Shown: positions 1-8,990 of the stretch, piece after piece | Position numbering within the stretch: position 1 is the stretch's first letter | How the letters are laid out: each line of letters starts with the position of its first letter | Assembly: GCA_964527585.1 (NCBI GenBank) | Contig: CAZGPE010000007.1 | Coordinates: 14,926-78,925, forward strand | Length of the DNA: 64,000 nt | Source: Fimenecus sp964527585 | GTDB lineage: Bacteria > Bacillota > Clostridia > Oscillospirales > Acutalibacteraceae | Reading direction: 5' to 3' | The notes under the pieces: model-generated | Seen by the model: the letters and a program-made list of their open reading frames with translations, nothing else | What the model was told of the DNA's origin: nothing | Databases searched by the model: none | Translations under genes and position numbers: made by a program

Positions 1-73
1 TGAAAATCGTAAGTTCCGGCGGAATTTTATCCTGAAAAAGATCAACAAAAAATTGAGCAAGTGTTTCAGCCAT
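1..73 (-). CDS. N-terminus of a probable small multidrug export protein (partial)
   Basis: Only the first 24 codons lie in the window. The ATG at 71-73 follows a good AAGGAG site and reads MAETLAQFFVDLFQDKIPPE and then LTIF. The pattern of a short amphipathic start followed by 'PPEL..F' reminds me of the start of the small multidrug export family (COG2426-type membrane proteins). That identification rests on memory and very few residues. The gene begins 11 bp after the stop of the Nudix gene, so the two are probably co-transcribed. The rest of the gene lies beyond the left edge. Confidence 0.4.
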   Translation of the reverse strand, partial: MAETLAQFFVDLFQDKIPPELTIF

Positions 74-84
74 AATTTTTCTCC

Positions 85-816
85 TTAAATCTTATTCTTT
101 TCTATATATTTTTGCGCAAGACCGAGAATTTCCTTATCGTTGGGATAGTTCAATGTAGCTAAAGCGTTATCGTAAGCAAGCCATATATAATCCTCGATTT
201 CTTCGGGTTGAATAACCGTTTGTATATCATCGGTAGTGGCAAGAAAAATCAAAACCGCTTTTTCGATTTTTCCTCTTATTGTATATTCGGATTTGTATTT
301 GAATTCAGGAAATATTTTTATATGAATTCCCGTTTCTTCGAGAACTTCTCTTTTGGCGGTATCTTCATCGGTTTCACCCGCTTCGATATGCCCTTTCGGA
401 AATCCCCAATGACAACTTCTTTTGTTTTTTATAAGCAAGAATCTGCGTTCACCGTTAATCATTCTGAAAACCACGGCTCCGCAGGAGCGCTCATACAAAC
501 ATTCTATTGTATATGTTCCGTCCTTATACATAAAAGATACGGCATTTTTTATATCGTGAACGATATATTTTTTACTTTTCGGGGACACAACGATAAAAAC
601 ACCTTGTCTGTCCTTCGTTTTAATTACGGCGACAACTCTTCCCTCAAAATTTCTCACAGGATGAGTTACTCCCATTATATATGCACCTTTTACAGGCGTT
701 CTCGGATCAAGTCCGCTTTCAACAGAGCCGTAATTAAGTCTGAAAACAGTAGCCGTTTTTTCGTCATAAGCGCCCATGGGTACAGTAACCCTCACTCTGA
801 CATATTTACCCAGCAT
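85..816 (-). CDS. Pyrophosphatase-like domain fused to a Nudix hydrolase
   Basis: This 243-aa protein has two parts. The C-terminal half, from about residue 110, holds a perfect Nudix box (GHIEAGETDEDTAKREVLEE then TGI), so it should hydrolyse a nucleoside diphosphate linked to another group; dinucleoside tetraphosphates are a guess. The first 100 residues resemble short inorganic-pyrophosphatase-like proteins of Clostridia ('NYG..E', 'AYIMGV..PV', 'G.VVAVI'). The Asp that normally precedes AYI is Gly here, so this domain may bind rather than cleave. The ATG follows AAGGAG. It has its own promoter at 846-874 and leads into the gene at the left edge. Confidence 0.8.
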   Translation of the reverse strand: MLGKYVRVRVTVPMGAYDEKTATVFRLNYGSVESGLDPRTPVKGAYIMGVTHPVRNFEGRVVAVIKTKDRQGVFIVVSPKSKKYIVHDIKNAVSFMYKDGTYTIECLYERSCGAVVFRMINGERRFLLIKNKRSCHWGFPKGHIEAGETDEDTAKREVLEETGIHIKIFPEFKYKSEYTIRGKIEKAVLIFLATTDDIQTVIQPEEIEDYIWLAYDNALATLNYPNDKEILGLAQKYIEKNKI

Positions 817-845
817 ACTTTGCTCCTTAGAAAAATCTAAGACCG

Positions 846-874
846 ATTATACACTCTTTTGATTACTGTTTCAA
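846..874 (-). promoter_or_regulatory. Promoter of the Nudix gene
   Basis: Reading leftward, TTGAAA (869-874) and TATAAT (846-851) are separated by 17 bp, a near-perfect sigma-A promoter about 30 bp before the start codon at 816. It is divergent from the LCP promoter. Confidence 0.75.
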
Positions 875-934
875 GATATTTTTAATAAGAATTGACTTAT
901 ATAATATTTTGTCGGTTTTTTTTGTGAAAACATA

Positions 935-963
935 TTGTCTAAAGGTATTAAATCAGTTAAAAT
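935..963 (+). promoter_or_regulatory. Promoter of the LCP gene
   Basis: TTGTCT (935-940) and TAAAAT (958-963) are separated by 17 bp, about 35 bp before the LCP start codon. The match is fair and the position is right. Confidence 0.55.
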
Positions 964-997
964 AATATGTTATAAGCATTAAAAAGGAGATGTTGAA

Positions 998-2347
998 ATG
1001 GATCCTAAAGATTTCAAATTCGACCCTAACGCATTTGACGATATAAGCAGCGAAAACGACATAGATATAAGCAGCCGGTCATCTTTCGAAGATGAATTCG
1101 AAGACATTTTCAGCGGCAGAACCGATAATTCGAATTCTGTATACGATGATTTTGCGGACGAATATTTTTCAGACATAAGTTCTTCAAGCACTCCGTCTCA
1201 AAATGAACGCCGTATTCCGACGAAAGTCGAGAAAAAGCCTTATTCTTACAACTATTCCAACGCTTCTCAGCAACGGGCAAGACGCATTTCCCAAGAGAGA
1301 ATTTACGAAGATGTAATTGACGACATTTCTTCGGACAAGCATCCGAAATCAAGAAAAAAAGGCAAAAAGAAATCCTCTAAGAGTAAAATCATTCTTGCGG
1401 TTTTACTTGTTATTGTGATTGCCGTTATCGGTATAGGCGCCGCTGGATTGGGATATGCAAAATCGCTGACAAAGAAAGTAAATTATTCTCCGCTTGATAC
1501 AAACAAGTATATAAACTCTTCCGAGCTTAAAAGCGATAAAGATATTAAAAACATACTTCTTGTCGGAGTTGATGCCAGAGAAGGCGAATCCGAAGAGCAA
1601 ACCCGTTCGGACACAATGATGCTTTTGTCGATCGACTCAAAAAACAAACAACTTAAACTCACTTCGTTTCTCAGAGACACTTACATTGAAATTCCCGGAT
1701 ACAAATGGGCAAAACTCAATGCCGCTCAAAGCCGTGGCGGAACTCAACTTCTCGTTGACACTTTGGAATATAATTATAAAATCGACATAGACAACTATAT
1801 GCTTGTTAACTTCGATATGTTTATTACGATAATCGACTCTTTAGGCGGAATTGATGTCGAAATAACCGAGAAAGAAGCCAAGTATATCAACAGCAAAGAT
1901 CATATGACGCCTACCGAAGAAGCCGCTTTCCCCGAAGAAATCAAAAGCGGAGACTCCGTTCATCTTACAGGCGCCCAAGCACTTTGGTATTCGAGAATAC
2001 GCTATCTCGACAGCGATTTTATGAGAACTAAGCGGCAAAGAAAAGTTATCTCGGCAATCATATCAAAAGCAAAAGAAAATCCGACGGCTGTTGTTTCAAT
2101 GATTGACGAAATCGTGCCGATGGTAAAAACCGATTTAAGTTCCGATGAATTGATGCAACTCGGATTAAGCGCTCCGAAATACATCACCTATTCCATCGCA
2201 CAACAGCAAATTCCCGCCGAAGGCACTTGGTCAAGCGCTAAAAAGAACGGCCAATCCGTACTTGCGATAAATCTTGAAAAGAACCAAACCATACTTAACA
2301 ACTTTATTTTCAATGCGGCGCAAACCGATGAATCAGAAACAAAGTAA
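998..2347 (+). CDS. LytR-CpsA-Psr (LCP) family cell-wall polymer ligase
   Basis: The protein has 449 aa. Residues 1-130 form a cytoplasmic tail rich in Asp, Ser and Lys. One membrane segment (about 131-153) is followed by an extracellular LCP domain from about 184. Family landmarks are visible: ILLVGVDARE, the RSDTMMLLS segment, SFLRDTY at about 223, KLNAA, and R-R-Q-R-K near the end of the domain. Members of the family transfer lipid-linked teichoic acids or capsule polymers to peptidoglycan. The long acidic N-terminal tail is unusual and could be a phosphorylation or docking region. The ATG follows AAGGAG. Confidence 0.9.
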   Translation: MDPKDFKFDPNAFDDISSENDIDISSRSSFEDEFEDIFSGRTDNSNSVYDDFADEYFSDISSSSTPSQNERRIPTKVEKKPYSYNYSNASQQRARRISQERIYEDVIDDISSDKHPKSRKKGKKKSSKSKIILAVLLVIVIAVIGIGAAGLGYAKSLTKKVNYSPLDTNKYINSSELKSDKDIKNILLVGVDAREGESEEQTRSDTMMLLSIDSKNKQLKLTSFLRDTYIEIPGYKWAKLNAAQSRGGTQLLVDTLEYNYKIDIDNYMLVNFDMFITIIDSLGGIDVEITEKEAKYINSKDHMTPTEEAAFPEEIKSGDSVHLTGAQALWYSRIRYLDSDFMRTKRQRKVISAIISKAKENPTAVVSMIDEIVPMVKTDLSSDELMQLGLSAPKYITYSIAQQQIPAEGTWSSAKKNGQSVLAINLEKNQTILNNFIFNAAQTDESETK

Positions 2348-2349
2348 TC

Positions 2350-2378
2350 TTGAAAACATCGGTAATATATGATACAAT
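2350..2378 (+). promoter_or_regulatory. Promoter of the GH51 gene
   Basis: TTGAAA (2350-2355) and TACAAT (2373-2378) lie 17 bp apart, directly after the LCP stop codon and about 28 bp before the GH51 start. The glycosidase is therefore probably transcribed independently of the LCP gene. Confidence 0.7.
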
Positions 2379-2405
2379 AATTTAATCACATATTTAGGAG
2401 CATAT

Positions 2406-3902
2406 ATGAAAAAAGCAAAAATTTCGCTTGTAAGCGAATTCAAAACAGGTAAAATCGACCCCCGTATATACGGCTCTTTTATCGAACATCTCGGAAGAGC
2501 GGTATACGGCGGTATATTTGAGCCGACTCATCCCCTTGCGGACGAAGACGGTTTTCGTAAAGATGTAATCGAGGAAGTTAAAAAACTTAATGTACCGGTT
2601 GTCCGTTATCCCGGCGGAAACTTTGTTTCGGGATACAATTGGGAAGACGGTGTAGGCCCTGTTGAAAACAGACCGAAGCGCCTTGAACTTGCTTGGGGCG
2701 TTACCGAACCTAACACTTTCGGAACCAACGAATTTATGAAATGGTGCAAAAAGGCCGATACAAGTTGTATGATGGCAGTAAATCTCGGCTTGCGTGGACC
2801 GGAAGAAGCAAGAAATCTTGTTGAATACTGTAACCATCCGAGTGGATCATATTACAGTGATTTGCGTATAAAACACGGAGTTAAGGAACCTCATAATATT
2901 AAACTCTGGTGCCTCGGAAACGAAATGGACGGCGATTGGCAAATCGGCCATAAAACCGCATACGAATACGGAAGAACCGCTTCGGAAGCCGCAAAGGTTA
3001 TGAAATGGGTTGATCCGGATATTGAACTCGTTCTCAGCGGAAGTTCAAACCTCGGAATGAAAACTTTCGGTGATTGGGAACTTCAGACCCTCGATCTTGC
3101 TTACGATAAAGTCGACTATGTTTCTCTTCATCAGTATTACGACAACAAACTCGGTGATACAGACAGTTTCCTTGCAAAAAGTATGGCGATGGACGAGTTT
3201 ATAAAAACCGTTATCTGTATCTGCGATACCGTAAAAGGTAAAAAACATTCAAAGAAGCAAATCAATCTTTCTTTTGATGAGTGGAATGTATGGTATCACT
3301 CAAACGGAGATCATGTCGACAGATGGTCAATGGCTCCGCATCAACTCGAAGATTACTACAACTTCGAAGATGCACTGCTTGTAGGTCTTATGCTTATGAC
3401 ACTTGTAAAACATGCCGACCGTGTAAAAATCGGATGCCTTGCTCAGCTTGTAAATGTTATAGCCCCGATTATGACACAAAACGGCGGCGGTGTTTTCGAG
3501 CAGACAATTTTCTATCCGTTTATGCATATGTCCAACTATGCAAGAGGATCGGTTCTTCTTTCAAATGTTACTTGCGACAAGCACGATACCAAAGAATTTA
3601 CCGATGTTCCCGATATGGACTGTATCGCAACTGTTAACGATACGGAAGATGAAATAACTGTCTTCGCCGTAAACAGATGCCAAAAAGAAGACTACGAACT
3701 AACCGTAAATCTCCTTGATACAGAAGGCTTTGAAGCCGTTGAACATATTGAAATGGCAGGATATTCCGCAACCGACGGCAATAACTTCGTTTCCTGCCCC
3801 GTAAAACCCGTAAATGCGGCTCTTCCTGTTACAGACGGTAAAAAATGCGACATACATATTAAGCCGTTCTCATGGAATGTCATCAGATTTAAGAAAAAAT
3901 AA
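2406..3902 (+). CDS. abfA: GH51 alpha-L-arabinofuranosidase
   Basis: This 498-aa protein has no signal peptide and so acts in the cytoplasm, where it should release terminal arabinofuranose from imported arabino-oligosaccharides. The GH51 landmarks are present: FIEHLGRAVYGGI, VRYPGGNFVSGYNWEDGVGP, the acid/base Glu in LGNEMDG (about E173) and the nucleophile Glu in FDEWNVWY (about E292). The length is standard for cytoplasmic clostridial enzymes. The ATG follows TTAGGAG. The next gene starts 19 bp downstream and may share the transcript. No transporter or sugar regulator lies beside it. Confidence 0.95.
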   Translation: MKKAKISLVSEFKTGKIDPRIYGSFIEHLGRAVYGGIFEPTHPLADEDGFRKDVIEEVKKLNVPVVRYPGGNFVSGYNWEDGVGPVENRPKRLELAWGVTEPNTFGTNEFMKWCKKADTSCMMAVNLGLRGPEEARNLVEYCNHPSGSYYSDLRIKHGVKEPHNIKLWCLGNEMDGDWQIGHKTAYEYGRTASEAAKVMKWVDPDIELVLSGSSNLGMKTFGDWELQTLDLAYDKVDYVSLHQYYDNKLGDTDSFLAKSMAMDEFIKTVICICDTVKGKKHSKKQINLSFDEWNVWYHSNGDHVDRWSMAPHQLEDYYNFEDALLVGLMLMTLVKHADRVKIGCLAQLVNVIAPIMTQNGGGVFEQTIFYPFMHMSNYARGSVLLSNVTCDKHDTKEFTDVPDMDCIATVNDTEDEITVFAVNRCQKEDYELTVNLLDTEGFEAVEHIEMAGYSATDGNNFVSCPVKPVNAALPVTDGKKCDIHIKPFSWNVIRFKKK

Positions 3903-3921
3903 TTCATAAAGGTGATTTAAT

Positions 3922-4692
3922 ATGGCAAAATGTCCTAATTGCAATAAAAAATTGAGATGGTACGACTTCCGTGCCGAATGTAAAAACTGCGGTGCGAATA
4001 TCCCCAACTACAACTGGGAAGCCCGTCTTGAAGAAGATGCCGATAAAGCGGAATATGCTTTTGCGAAATTCCATTATAAACTTAACAATTTCAAAAGCGG
4101 TGCTATCGGCAATCCTTTCAGAATAATCAGGCTTGTGTTCACCCTTTTGCCGTTGGTTGCTCTTGTTGTTCCGCTTGCCAATATGAAGCTTGTTCTTCCG
4201 TTTTACGAAGAGACTTCTGCCGTATCTTTTCTTACTCTTATTCTTAACTACATAACAAAACTTGATTTTATGGGCGCCTTTTCTCTTATGGGCGGTACCG
4301 CATTGGGTTCGACTTTCAAATTCCTGATGCTTTCGATAATTGCAGCCGCAGTAGCGGTCGTTGCCGGTGTTCTTAATTTCTTTGTAGTTCTTATCGCTTC
4401 GATTTCACTTAAAGCAGGAATAAACACTTTTCTTAATATTGTAGCGACATTAGGCTGGATTGCTTCCGGAGTTCTTCTTTCAACAGCAATCACAAACGCA
4501 ACATCTAACGGAATTGAAGTTTTCTCCGGCTCTGTTGTTTGGTGGGGCTATGCAATCGGAATTGCACTTTTCTTTGCAAATGTTGTAATCAATATAATAA
4601 CAAGCAAAAGTTTCAAAAAGCAACTTAAAGAACAGCCGACTATGGATGAATTCATTGAAAACGAATTGTCGGAAATCCGTCAGCAGTCATAA
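3922..4692 (+). CDS. Zinc-ribbon membrane protein of unknown function
   Basis: The 256-aa protein starts with a zinc ribbon (CPNC and CKNC separated by 15 residues). A soluble linker follows, then about four or five membrane segments between residues 65 and 230 and an acidic cytoplasmic tail. I do not recognise the family. It follows the GH51 gene by 19 bp and may be co-transcribed, but nothing ties it to arabinose use. The start is the ATG after AAAGGTG. Confidence 0.75.
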   Translation: MAKCPNCNKKLRWYDFRAECKNCGANIPNYNWEARLEEDADKAEYAFAKFHYKLNNFKSGAIGNPFRIIRLVFTLLPLVALVVPLANMKLVLPFYEETSAVSFLTLILNYITKLDFMGAFSLMGGTALGSTFKFLMLSIIAAAVAVVAGVLNFFVVLIASISLKAGINTFLNIVATLGWIASGVLLSTAITNATSNGIEVFSGSVVWWGYAIGIALFFANVVINIITSKSFKKQLKEQPTMDEFIENELSEIRQQS

Positions 4693-4697
4693 TTACA

Positions 4698-4726
4698 TTG
4701 ACATATATTGATATTTTTCGTAAAAT
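4698..4726 (+). promoter_or_regulatory. Promoter of the 113-aa membrane protein gene
   Basis: A consensus TTGACA (4698-4703) and TAAAAT (4721-4726) are separated by 17 bp, about 30 bp before the start codon at 4757. Confidence 0.75.
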
Positions 4727-4756
4727 AAAAATATCATAAAGCAAAGGGGTATTTAT

Positions 4757-5098
4757 ATGAAAAAACACGGTAAGATCTTATCTTCGGCAATCATTTGTGA
4801 ATCTCTTCTTTTTATAAATGCAGTTTCGGTGTTTGCGGCAAACGGTTCTTCAACGCCCCGTCCGCTTCCCACACCTGCAATTCTTGCGCTTTTGGTTTGT
4901 ATCGGTGGTTGGGTTGCCGCAGGTCTTTATCAAACCAAAAAAGCCGATGATGAAGCGGTTGAGGTTTTAGCCGATGCATATTCGAAAAAAGAAGAAATGA
5001 GCGAAGAAGAATACAACGCTCTCATCAACAAATTGGTTGCACCGATTGAAGATGAAAACAGCGAAAAGAAAAACTCGTTTCTTAAATTTTGGGAATAA
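4757..5098 (+). CDS. Small signal-peptide/membrane protein, unknown
   Basis: The 113-aa protein has a signal-like N-terminus ending near FAANG, a Pro-rich turn, one membrane helix (about residues 40-58) and a charged C-terminal tail rich in Glu and Lys. It has a strong promoter, an AAAGGGG ribosome site and a bidirectional terminator after the stop, so it is a genuine single-gene unit. No family recognised. Confidence 0.65.
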   Translation: MKKHGKILSSAIICESLLFINAVSVFAANGSSTPRPLPTPAILALLVCIGGWVAAGLYQTKKADDEAVEVLADAYSKKEEMSEEEYNALINKLVAPIEDENSEKKNSFLKFWE

Positions 5099-5114
5099 AA
5101 ATCATTAACTTAAA

Positions 5115-5147
5115 TAAAAAAAGATGGCGTATGCCATCTTTTTTTAT
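5115..5147. terminator. Bidirectional intrinsic terminator
   Basis: GATGGC-GTAT-GCCATC is flanked by A-runs on the left and T-runs on the right. It lies between converging genes and can end transcripts from either strand. Confidence 0.85.
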
Positions 5148-5151
5148 TTGT

Positions 5152-5454
5152 TTAATTTGTCATAAAATCAACAGCGCCTCTGTTTACAGTTACTTCTTTT
5201 ATAAAAGCCGCTACCTTTTTATGTTCGGGATGAACTTTATACGCTTCAAGATCCGCTTCATTTTCGGTTTCAACTATCAGTAACGCATCAAAATTCCGAT
5301 CACATTCTACCTCATTTTTAATAAAAGTAATTTTTTTCAATGTCGGAACAAGATCGGGAAGTGCTTCTAAACTTTTCTTTGCGATTTCAACATTTTCGCT
5401 TTTTGAATTTCCCATTCCGTCTGTAAATTTCCACATTACAATATGTTTAAGCAT
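5152..5454 (-). CDS. Dabb (stress-responsive A/B barrel) domain protein
   Basis: The 100-aa protein is a single ferredoxin-like dimeric barrel. It shows the MLKHIVMWKF start, the central 'DALLIVETENEADLEAY' strand-helix region and the HPEHKKVAAFI helix typical of Dabb proteins. Family members are small dimers of mostly unknown role. It is the last gene of the rlmD operon, 11 bp after the GT-C-like gene. Confidence 0.85.
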   Translation of the reverse strand: MLKHIVMWKFTDGMGNSKSENVEIAKKSLEALPDLVPTLKKITFIKNEVECDRNFDALLIVETENEADLEAYKVHPEHKKVAAFIKEVTVNRGAVDFMTN

Positions 5455-5465
5455 AATATTTCTCC

Positions 5466-7169
5466 TTATTCTGTAGGTGTATAAATTTCCATATAATCAT
5501 CACTGTAATAAACAGTATAGCCGTGTTCATCCATAAAATCAACAATTAACTGCTGTTTTTCATCCGGTGTGAAAAATGCCGTACCGGAATTATCATACGG
5601 ATTTGATTTCGAAAAGAAAACAACGGGCAGTTCTTTATCGGGGTTCGAATGTAAATCGCCGTAAAGTTTTTCTTTTGAATATGAGTTAAAAAATATGCCC
5701 GTCTGCTGAGTGTAAGGCAATTTATCCGAAAGATAATAAATCATATCATATCCCGGATACACAATTATATACTTGTTATCGAGTTCTGAAAGAACCGCCG
5801 TTGCAGTCTGCGCATATTCGGCCTTAAAGCGTGAAGTATATAGTCCCTTGAGTTTTTCGTTATCAACCTGATAGACAATTTCCGTTCTGTCTGTCGGCTC
5901 AAAATAAGCCGTGTTAAGCCACATATAATTATATACAAATACCGCACACAATCCTACAGCTAAAATTCGGCGTGCAACTTTTGACCACAAATCCGTTTCA
6001 AAAGATTTCAGGAATTTCGATACCGCCCAAATACAAAGAGGCATCGCCAAGCAAAGACACAGATTTGCATGAGTTATTCCCGTATTGGAGCCGGCAAAAG
6101 TAACTACGCTTATTATTACCGCATAAAGCGACAGCATAGCGGTTTTCGGTGAAAAATGCTTTTGAGAATTTGCAACAATAAATGTTATCAACAAGACAAT
6201 CCAACAGAAAACCGGAAGCAAATTACGGTGCACACCGTCCACGGCAAATATAACCAAAAACAATACTTCCGCCGCACAGCAAACAAAATGCGAAATCGGA
6301 CGGACAAACGATTTTTTCATCCTGCTGCAAAGCATATCGCAAACGCACAGTATGATAGGCATAAAAATATACCATATACTTCCCAGCGCTTCAAAAGCCG
6401 TAGTCAAATAAATTTCCAACAGTTCCGTAAACGAATACGAAACTCCTCTGTCCATTGACGAAAACACTCCGAGAAGAAGTATATTTGCATTAAAAAACTT
6501 ATTGATTGCTTTTATAAGCACAACCGTTCCCACAACCGAAACCGCAAAACCGAAAACATAAAGAACAGTCTTCTTAATAAACGGAATAAGTTTCATCGAA
6601 TTGACAATCGCCCAATATACAAATGCCGCAAAAAGCAAACATATCAGTAAATTCGGCAATCTTACAAACACACTCATTCCGCTTACAATTCCGCAAAACA
6701 GGAAATAAATATTTTCCTTTTTAACGGTAGCGTAATATAAAAGCCAACAGCAAATCATAAAGAAAAATACGGTATATGTATTATAACTGACGACATGAAT
6801 AAATTTCATCTCGATTATACACGAAACCAACGCTCCTGCCAGTGCATAAGTCCTCGGCATACAGTCTTTTAATATATTAACGGCAATAAACGACGATAAT
6901 ATATAGATAAAAGTGTTAAGTAAAAATACAGACACCAATCCGAATCCCGAAAATATCTTATAAAAAACAAATGTTATCAAGTTCGAATAAAACGCCTGAC
7001 TCGTAGTTTGCACTTCGGGATTAAACAATTGCATAGCGGAATAAATATGTGTTCCCGTGTCGTCAAGGTCATATCCCTGAAAAGTCATCAGCACGGGAAT
7101 AATAACTATTGCCGCCGCAAGAAAATAATCCGCCGGACGCCATTTTGTTTTTCGAAAACTTTTTTCCAT
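5466..7169 (-). CDS. Polytopic membrane protein, GT-C glycosyltransferase-like
   Basis: The 567-aa protein has about a dozen hydrophobic helices and a C-terminal extracytoplasmic domain of roughly 130 residues. An acidic motif (GYDLDDTGTH) in the first external loop resembles the Asp motif of GT-C enzymes that use polyprenyl-phosphate sugars, so it may modify surface glycans. I chose the ATG at 7169, 10 codons inside the longest frame, because AAGGAGAACG precedes it; the longer frame begins with TTG inside the previous gene. It lies between the acetyltransferase and Dabb genes. Confidence 0.65.
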   Translation of the reverse strand: MEKSFRKTKWRPADYFLAAAIVIIPVLMTFQGYDLDDTGTHIYSAMQLFNPEVQTTSQAFYSNLITFVFYKIFSGFGLVSVFLLNTFIYILSSFIAVNILKDCMPRTYALAGALVSCIIEMKFIHVVSYNTYTVFFFMICCWLLYYATVKKENIYFLFCGIVSGMSVFVRLPNLLICLLFAAFVYWAIVNSMKLIPFIKKTVLYVFGFAVSVVGTVVLIKAINKFFNANILLLGVFSSMDRGVSYSFTELLEIYLTTAFEALGSIWYIFMPIILCVCDMLCSRMKKSFVRPISHFVCCAAEVLFLVIFAVDGVHRNLLPVFCWIVLLITFIVANSQKHFSPKTAMLSLYAVIISVVTFAGSNTGITHANLCLCLAMPLCIWAVSKFLKSFETDLWSKVARRILAVGLCAVFVYNYMWLNTAYFEPTDRTEIVYQVDNEKLKGLYTSRFKAEYAQTATAVLSELDNKYIIVYPGYDMIYYLSDKLPYTQQTGIFFNSYSKEKLYGDLHSNPDKELPVVFFSKSNPYDNSGTAFFTPDEKQQLIVDFMDEHGYTVYYSDDYMEIYTPTE

Positions 7170-7183
7170 TTTTTGCGTTCTCC

Positions 7184-7795
7184 TTAAAGATTTTCCCAAT
7201 CTATTCTTTCTTCTTTATAAAAGTATTCCCTGTCATGTTCGCCGATTTCTCTGACAACTTTGCACGGTGTTCCGTATGCAACCGAATTTGCGGGAATATC
7301 TTTTGTAACAACACTTCCTGCACCGATAACACTGTTATCCCCGATCGTAACACCGGGAACAATAACCGCTCCCGCACCTATCCAAACATTTTTCCCGATA
7401 TGAACATCCTTGTTAAATTGCATACCTCTTTTTCGAAGTTCGGGAATAATCGGATGGGATGCTGTCGCAACGGTTACATTCGGCCCGAACATAACATTAT
7501 CTCCGATAAATATATTTCCGTCATCGACAAGTGTCAAATTAAAATTCGCATAAACATAATTTCCCATATGAACATTCTTTCCGCCCCAATTTGCATGAAC
7601 GGGCGGTTCTATGTAACACCCTTCTCCGACGCTTCCGAACATTTTTTTAATAAGCGATTCTCTTTCTTTCATTTGCATAGGTGAAGTTTGATTGTATTTA
7701 TACATATTTTCAAGATATTTTGCCTGCTCGGACATTATTTCCTCAGCAGTTGCATCGTAAATAAGTCCTTTTTCCATTCTTTCTTTTTCGCTCAT
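7184..7795 (-). CDS. maa: Sugar O-acetyltransferase (Maa/LacA/NodL family)
   Basis: The 203-aa protein combines the short N-terminal Maa helix region (residues 1-55) with a left-handed beta-helix of hexapeptide repeats (GDNVMFGPNVTV, GKNVWIGAGAVI, GDNSVIGAGSVV). The catalytic His is in TASHPI, and the C-terminal GTPCKV loop is present. It should acetylate a sugar such as maltose, glucose or galactoside with acetyl-CoA. It starts 19 bp after rlmD and is part of that operon. Confidence 0.92.
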   Translation of the reverse strand: MSEKERMEKGLIYDATAEEIMSEQAKYLENMYKYNQTSPMQMKERESLIKKMFGSVGEGCYIEPPVHANWGGKNVHMGNYVYANFNLTLVDDGNIFIGDNVMFGPNVTVATASHPIIPELRKRGMQFNKDVHIGKNVWIGAGAVIVPGVTIGDNSVIGAGSVVTKDIPANSVAYGTPCKVVREIGEHDREYFYKEERIDWENL

Positions 7796-7814
7796 ATTAC
7801 CCTCTCAAATTAAA

Positions 7815-8966
7815 TTATTTTCTAACCAACTGAACAACTGTCTCCACATGGAGTGTATGCGGGAACATATCAACCGGTTGAATTTTCTTAACTTTATATC
7901 CGTTTTTTACAAGATATGCCAAATCTCTCTTTTGTGTCTCCGGATTACATGAAATATATACCGCTTTTTCCGGAGAAAGCGTTACCAAACTTGACAAAAA
8001 TTCCTTACTTGAACCGCTTCTGGGAGGATCCATTATAACAACATCGACTTTTTCTCCCGCCTTTGCCGCTTCGACCATAAACTCTCCGGCATCGGCGTTA
8101 TAAAATCGGATATTCTTCACCTTGTTCAGTTTTGCGTTTTCTTTTGCATCTTTTATCGCATCGGGATTAAGTTCGACGCCGATAACCTGCTTGGCAAAAT
8201 CGGAAGCGAAAATTCCGATTGTTCCCGTTCCGCAATACGCATCAATAACCGTTTCTTCTCCTTTAAGGTCGGCAAACTCAATTGCCTTATTATAAAGAAC
8301 CTGTGTTTGAACGGGATTTATCTGATAAAACGCTTTCGGCGATATTCTGAAAGTAAATTTTCCGAGTTGTTCTTCGATTTTTCCGCTTCCGAAAAGGACT
8401 TCTTCTTTTTCACCGAGTACAAGACTTGTTTTCTTGGGATTATAATTCCATACGATTGTCGTTATTTCCGGATGTCTGCTTAAAAGAGCGTTAACAAACG
8501 ACCGTTTTTTCGGAAATTCCGCCGTTCCCGTTACGAGAACGACCATTATCTGTCCGCTCTTAAACCCACGCTTTACAAGAACATGACGCAAAAATCCCTG
8601 CCTCGTGTCTTCGTTATACGCTTTGAACTTAAAACTTTTAAGAAGTTTTCGAACGGTTGCGATTATTTCATCGGCTTTTTCGTCTTCAAGCATACATTTT
8701 TCAACCGCCACTACCTTATGAGAGGATGATTGATAAACACCGGAAATAATATTCCCCCGTCTGTCATTACAAAAAGCCGCCTGTACTTTATTTCTGTAAT
8801 TATAAGGCTTATCCATACCGATTATCTCATCAACATGGCAGTAAGAACCGAGAAGTTTTATAACTTTAACCTGCTTAAATTTCAGTTGTTGCTCATAAGA
8901 CAAATTTTGAAGCTGACAACCGCCGCATTTTTTATAAAGCGGACAGGCATTTGTATTTTTCGGCAT
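7815..8966 (-). CDS. rlmD: 23S rRNA (uracil-C5) methyltransferase, TRAM-less
   Basis: The 383-aa RumA/TrmA-type enzyme transfers a methyl group from SAM to a uracil C5. It begins almost directly with the iron-sulfur cysteines (CPLYKKCGGCQ, residues 8-17, and a fourth Cys in VEKCML). SAM-binding motifs (DAYCGTGTIGIF), the VIMDPPRSG loop and the catalytic Cys in YISCNPET follow. The usual N-terminal TRAM RNA-binding domain is absent. The ATG follows GAGGTGG and no longer start fits upstream, so the protein seems naturally short. The exact target uridine cannot be read from sequence. Confidence 0.9.
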   Translation of the reverse strand: MPKNTNACPLYKKCGGCQLQNLSYEQQLKFKQVKVIKLLGSYCHVDEIIGMDKPYNYRNKVQAAFCNDRRGNIISGVYQSSSHKVVAVEKCMLEDEKADEIIATVRKLLKSFKFKAYNEDTRQGFLRHVLVKRGFKSGQIMVVLVTGTAEFPKKRSFVNALLSRHPEITTIVWNYNPKKTSLVLGEKEEVLFGSGKIEEQLGKFTFRISPKAFYQINPVQTQVLYNKAIEFADLKGEETVIDAYCGTGTIGIFASDFAKQVIGVELNPDAIKDAKENAKLNKVKNIRFYNADAGEFMVEAAKAGEKVDVVIMDPPRSGSSKEFLSSLVTLSPEKAVYISCNPETQKRDLAYLVKNGYKVKKIQPVDMFPHTLHVETVVQLVRK

Positions 8967-8990
8967 AGAGCCACCTCATTTCTTCTTTTA

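Noticed and set aside
208..840. 210-codon plus-strand open frame opposite the Nudix gene
   Set aside because: The minus-strand frame has a full Nudix motif, a promoter and a ribosome site, so the opposite frame is a shadow.
7170..7199. Longer start (TTG at 7199) for the GT-C-like gene
   Set aside because: It lies inside the acetyltransferase gene and has no ribosome site, while the ATG at 7169 has AAGGAG.
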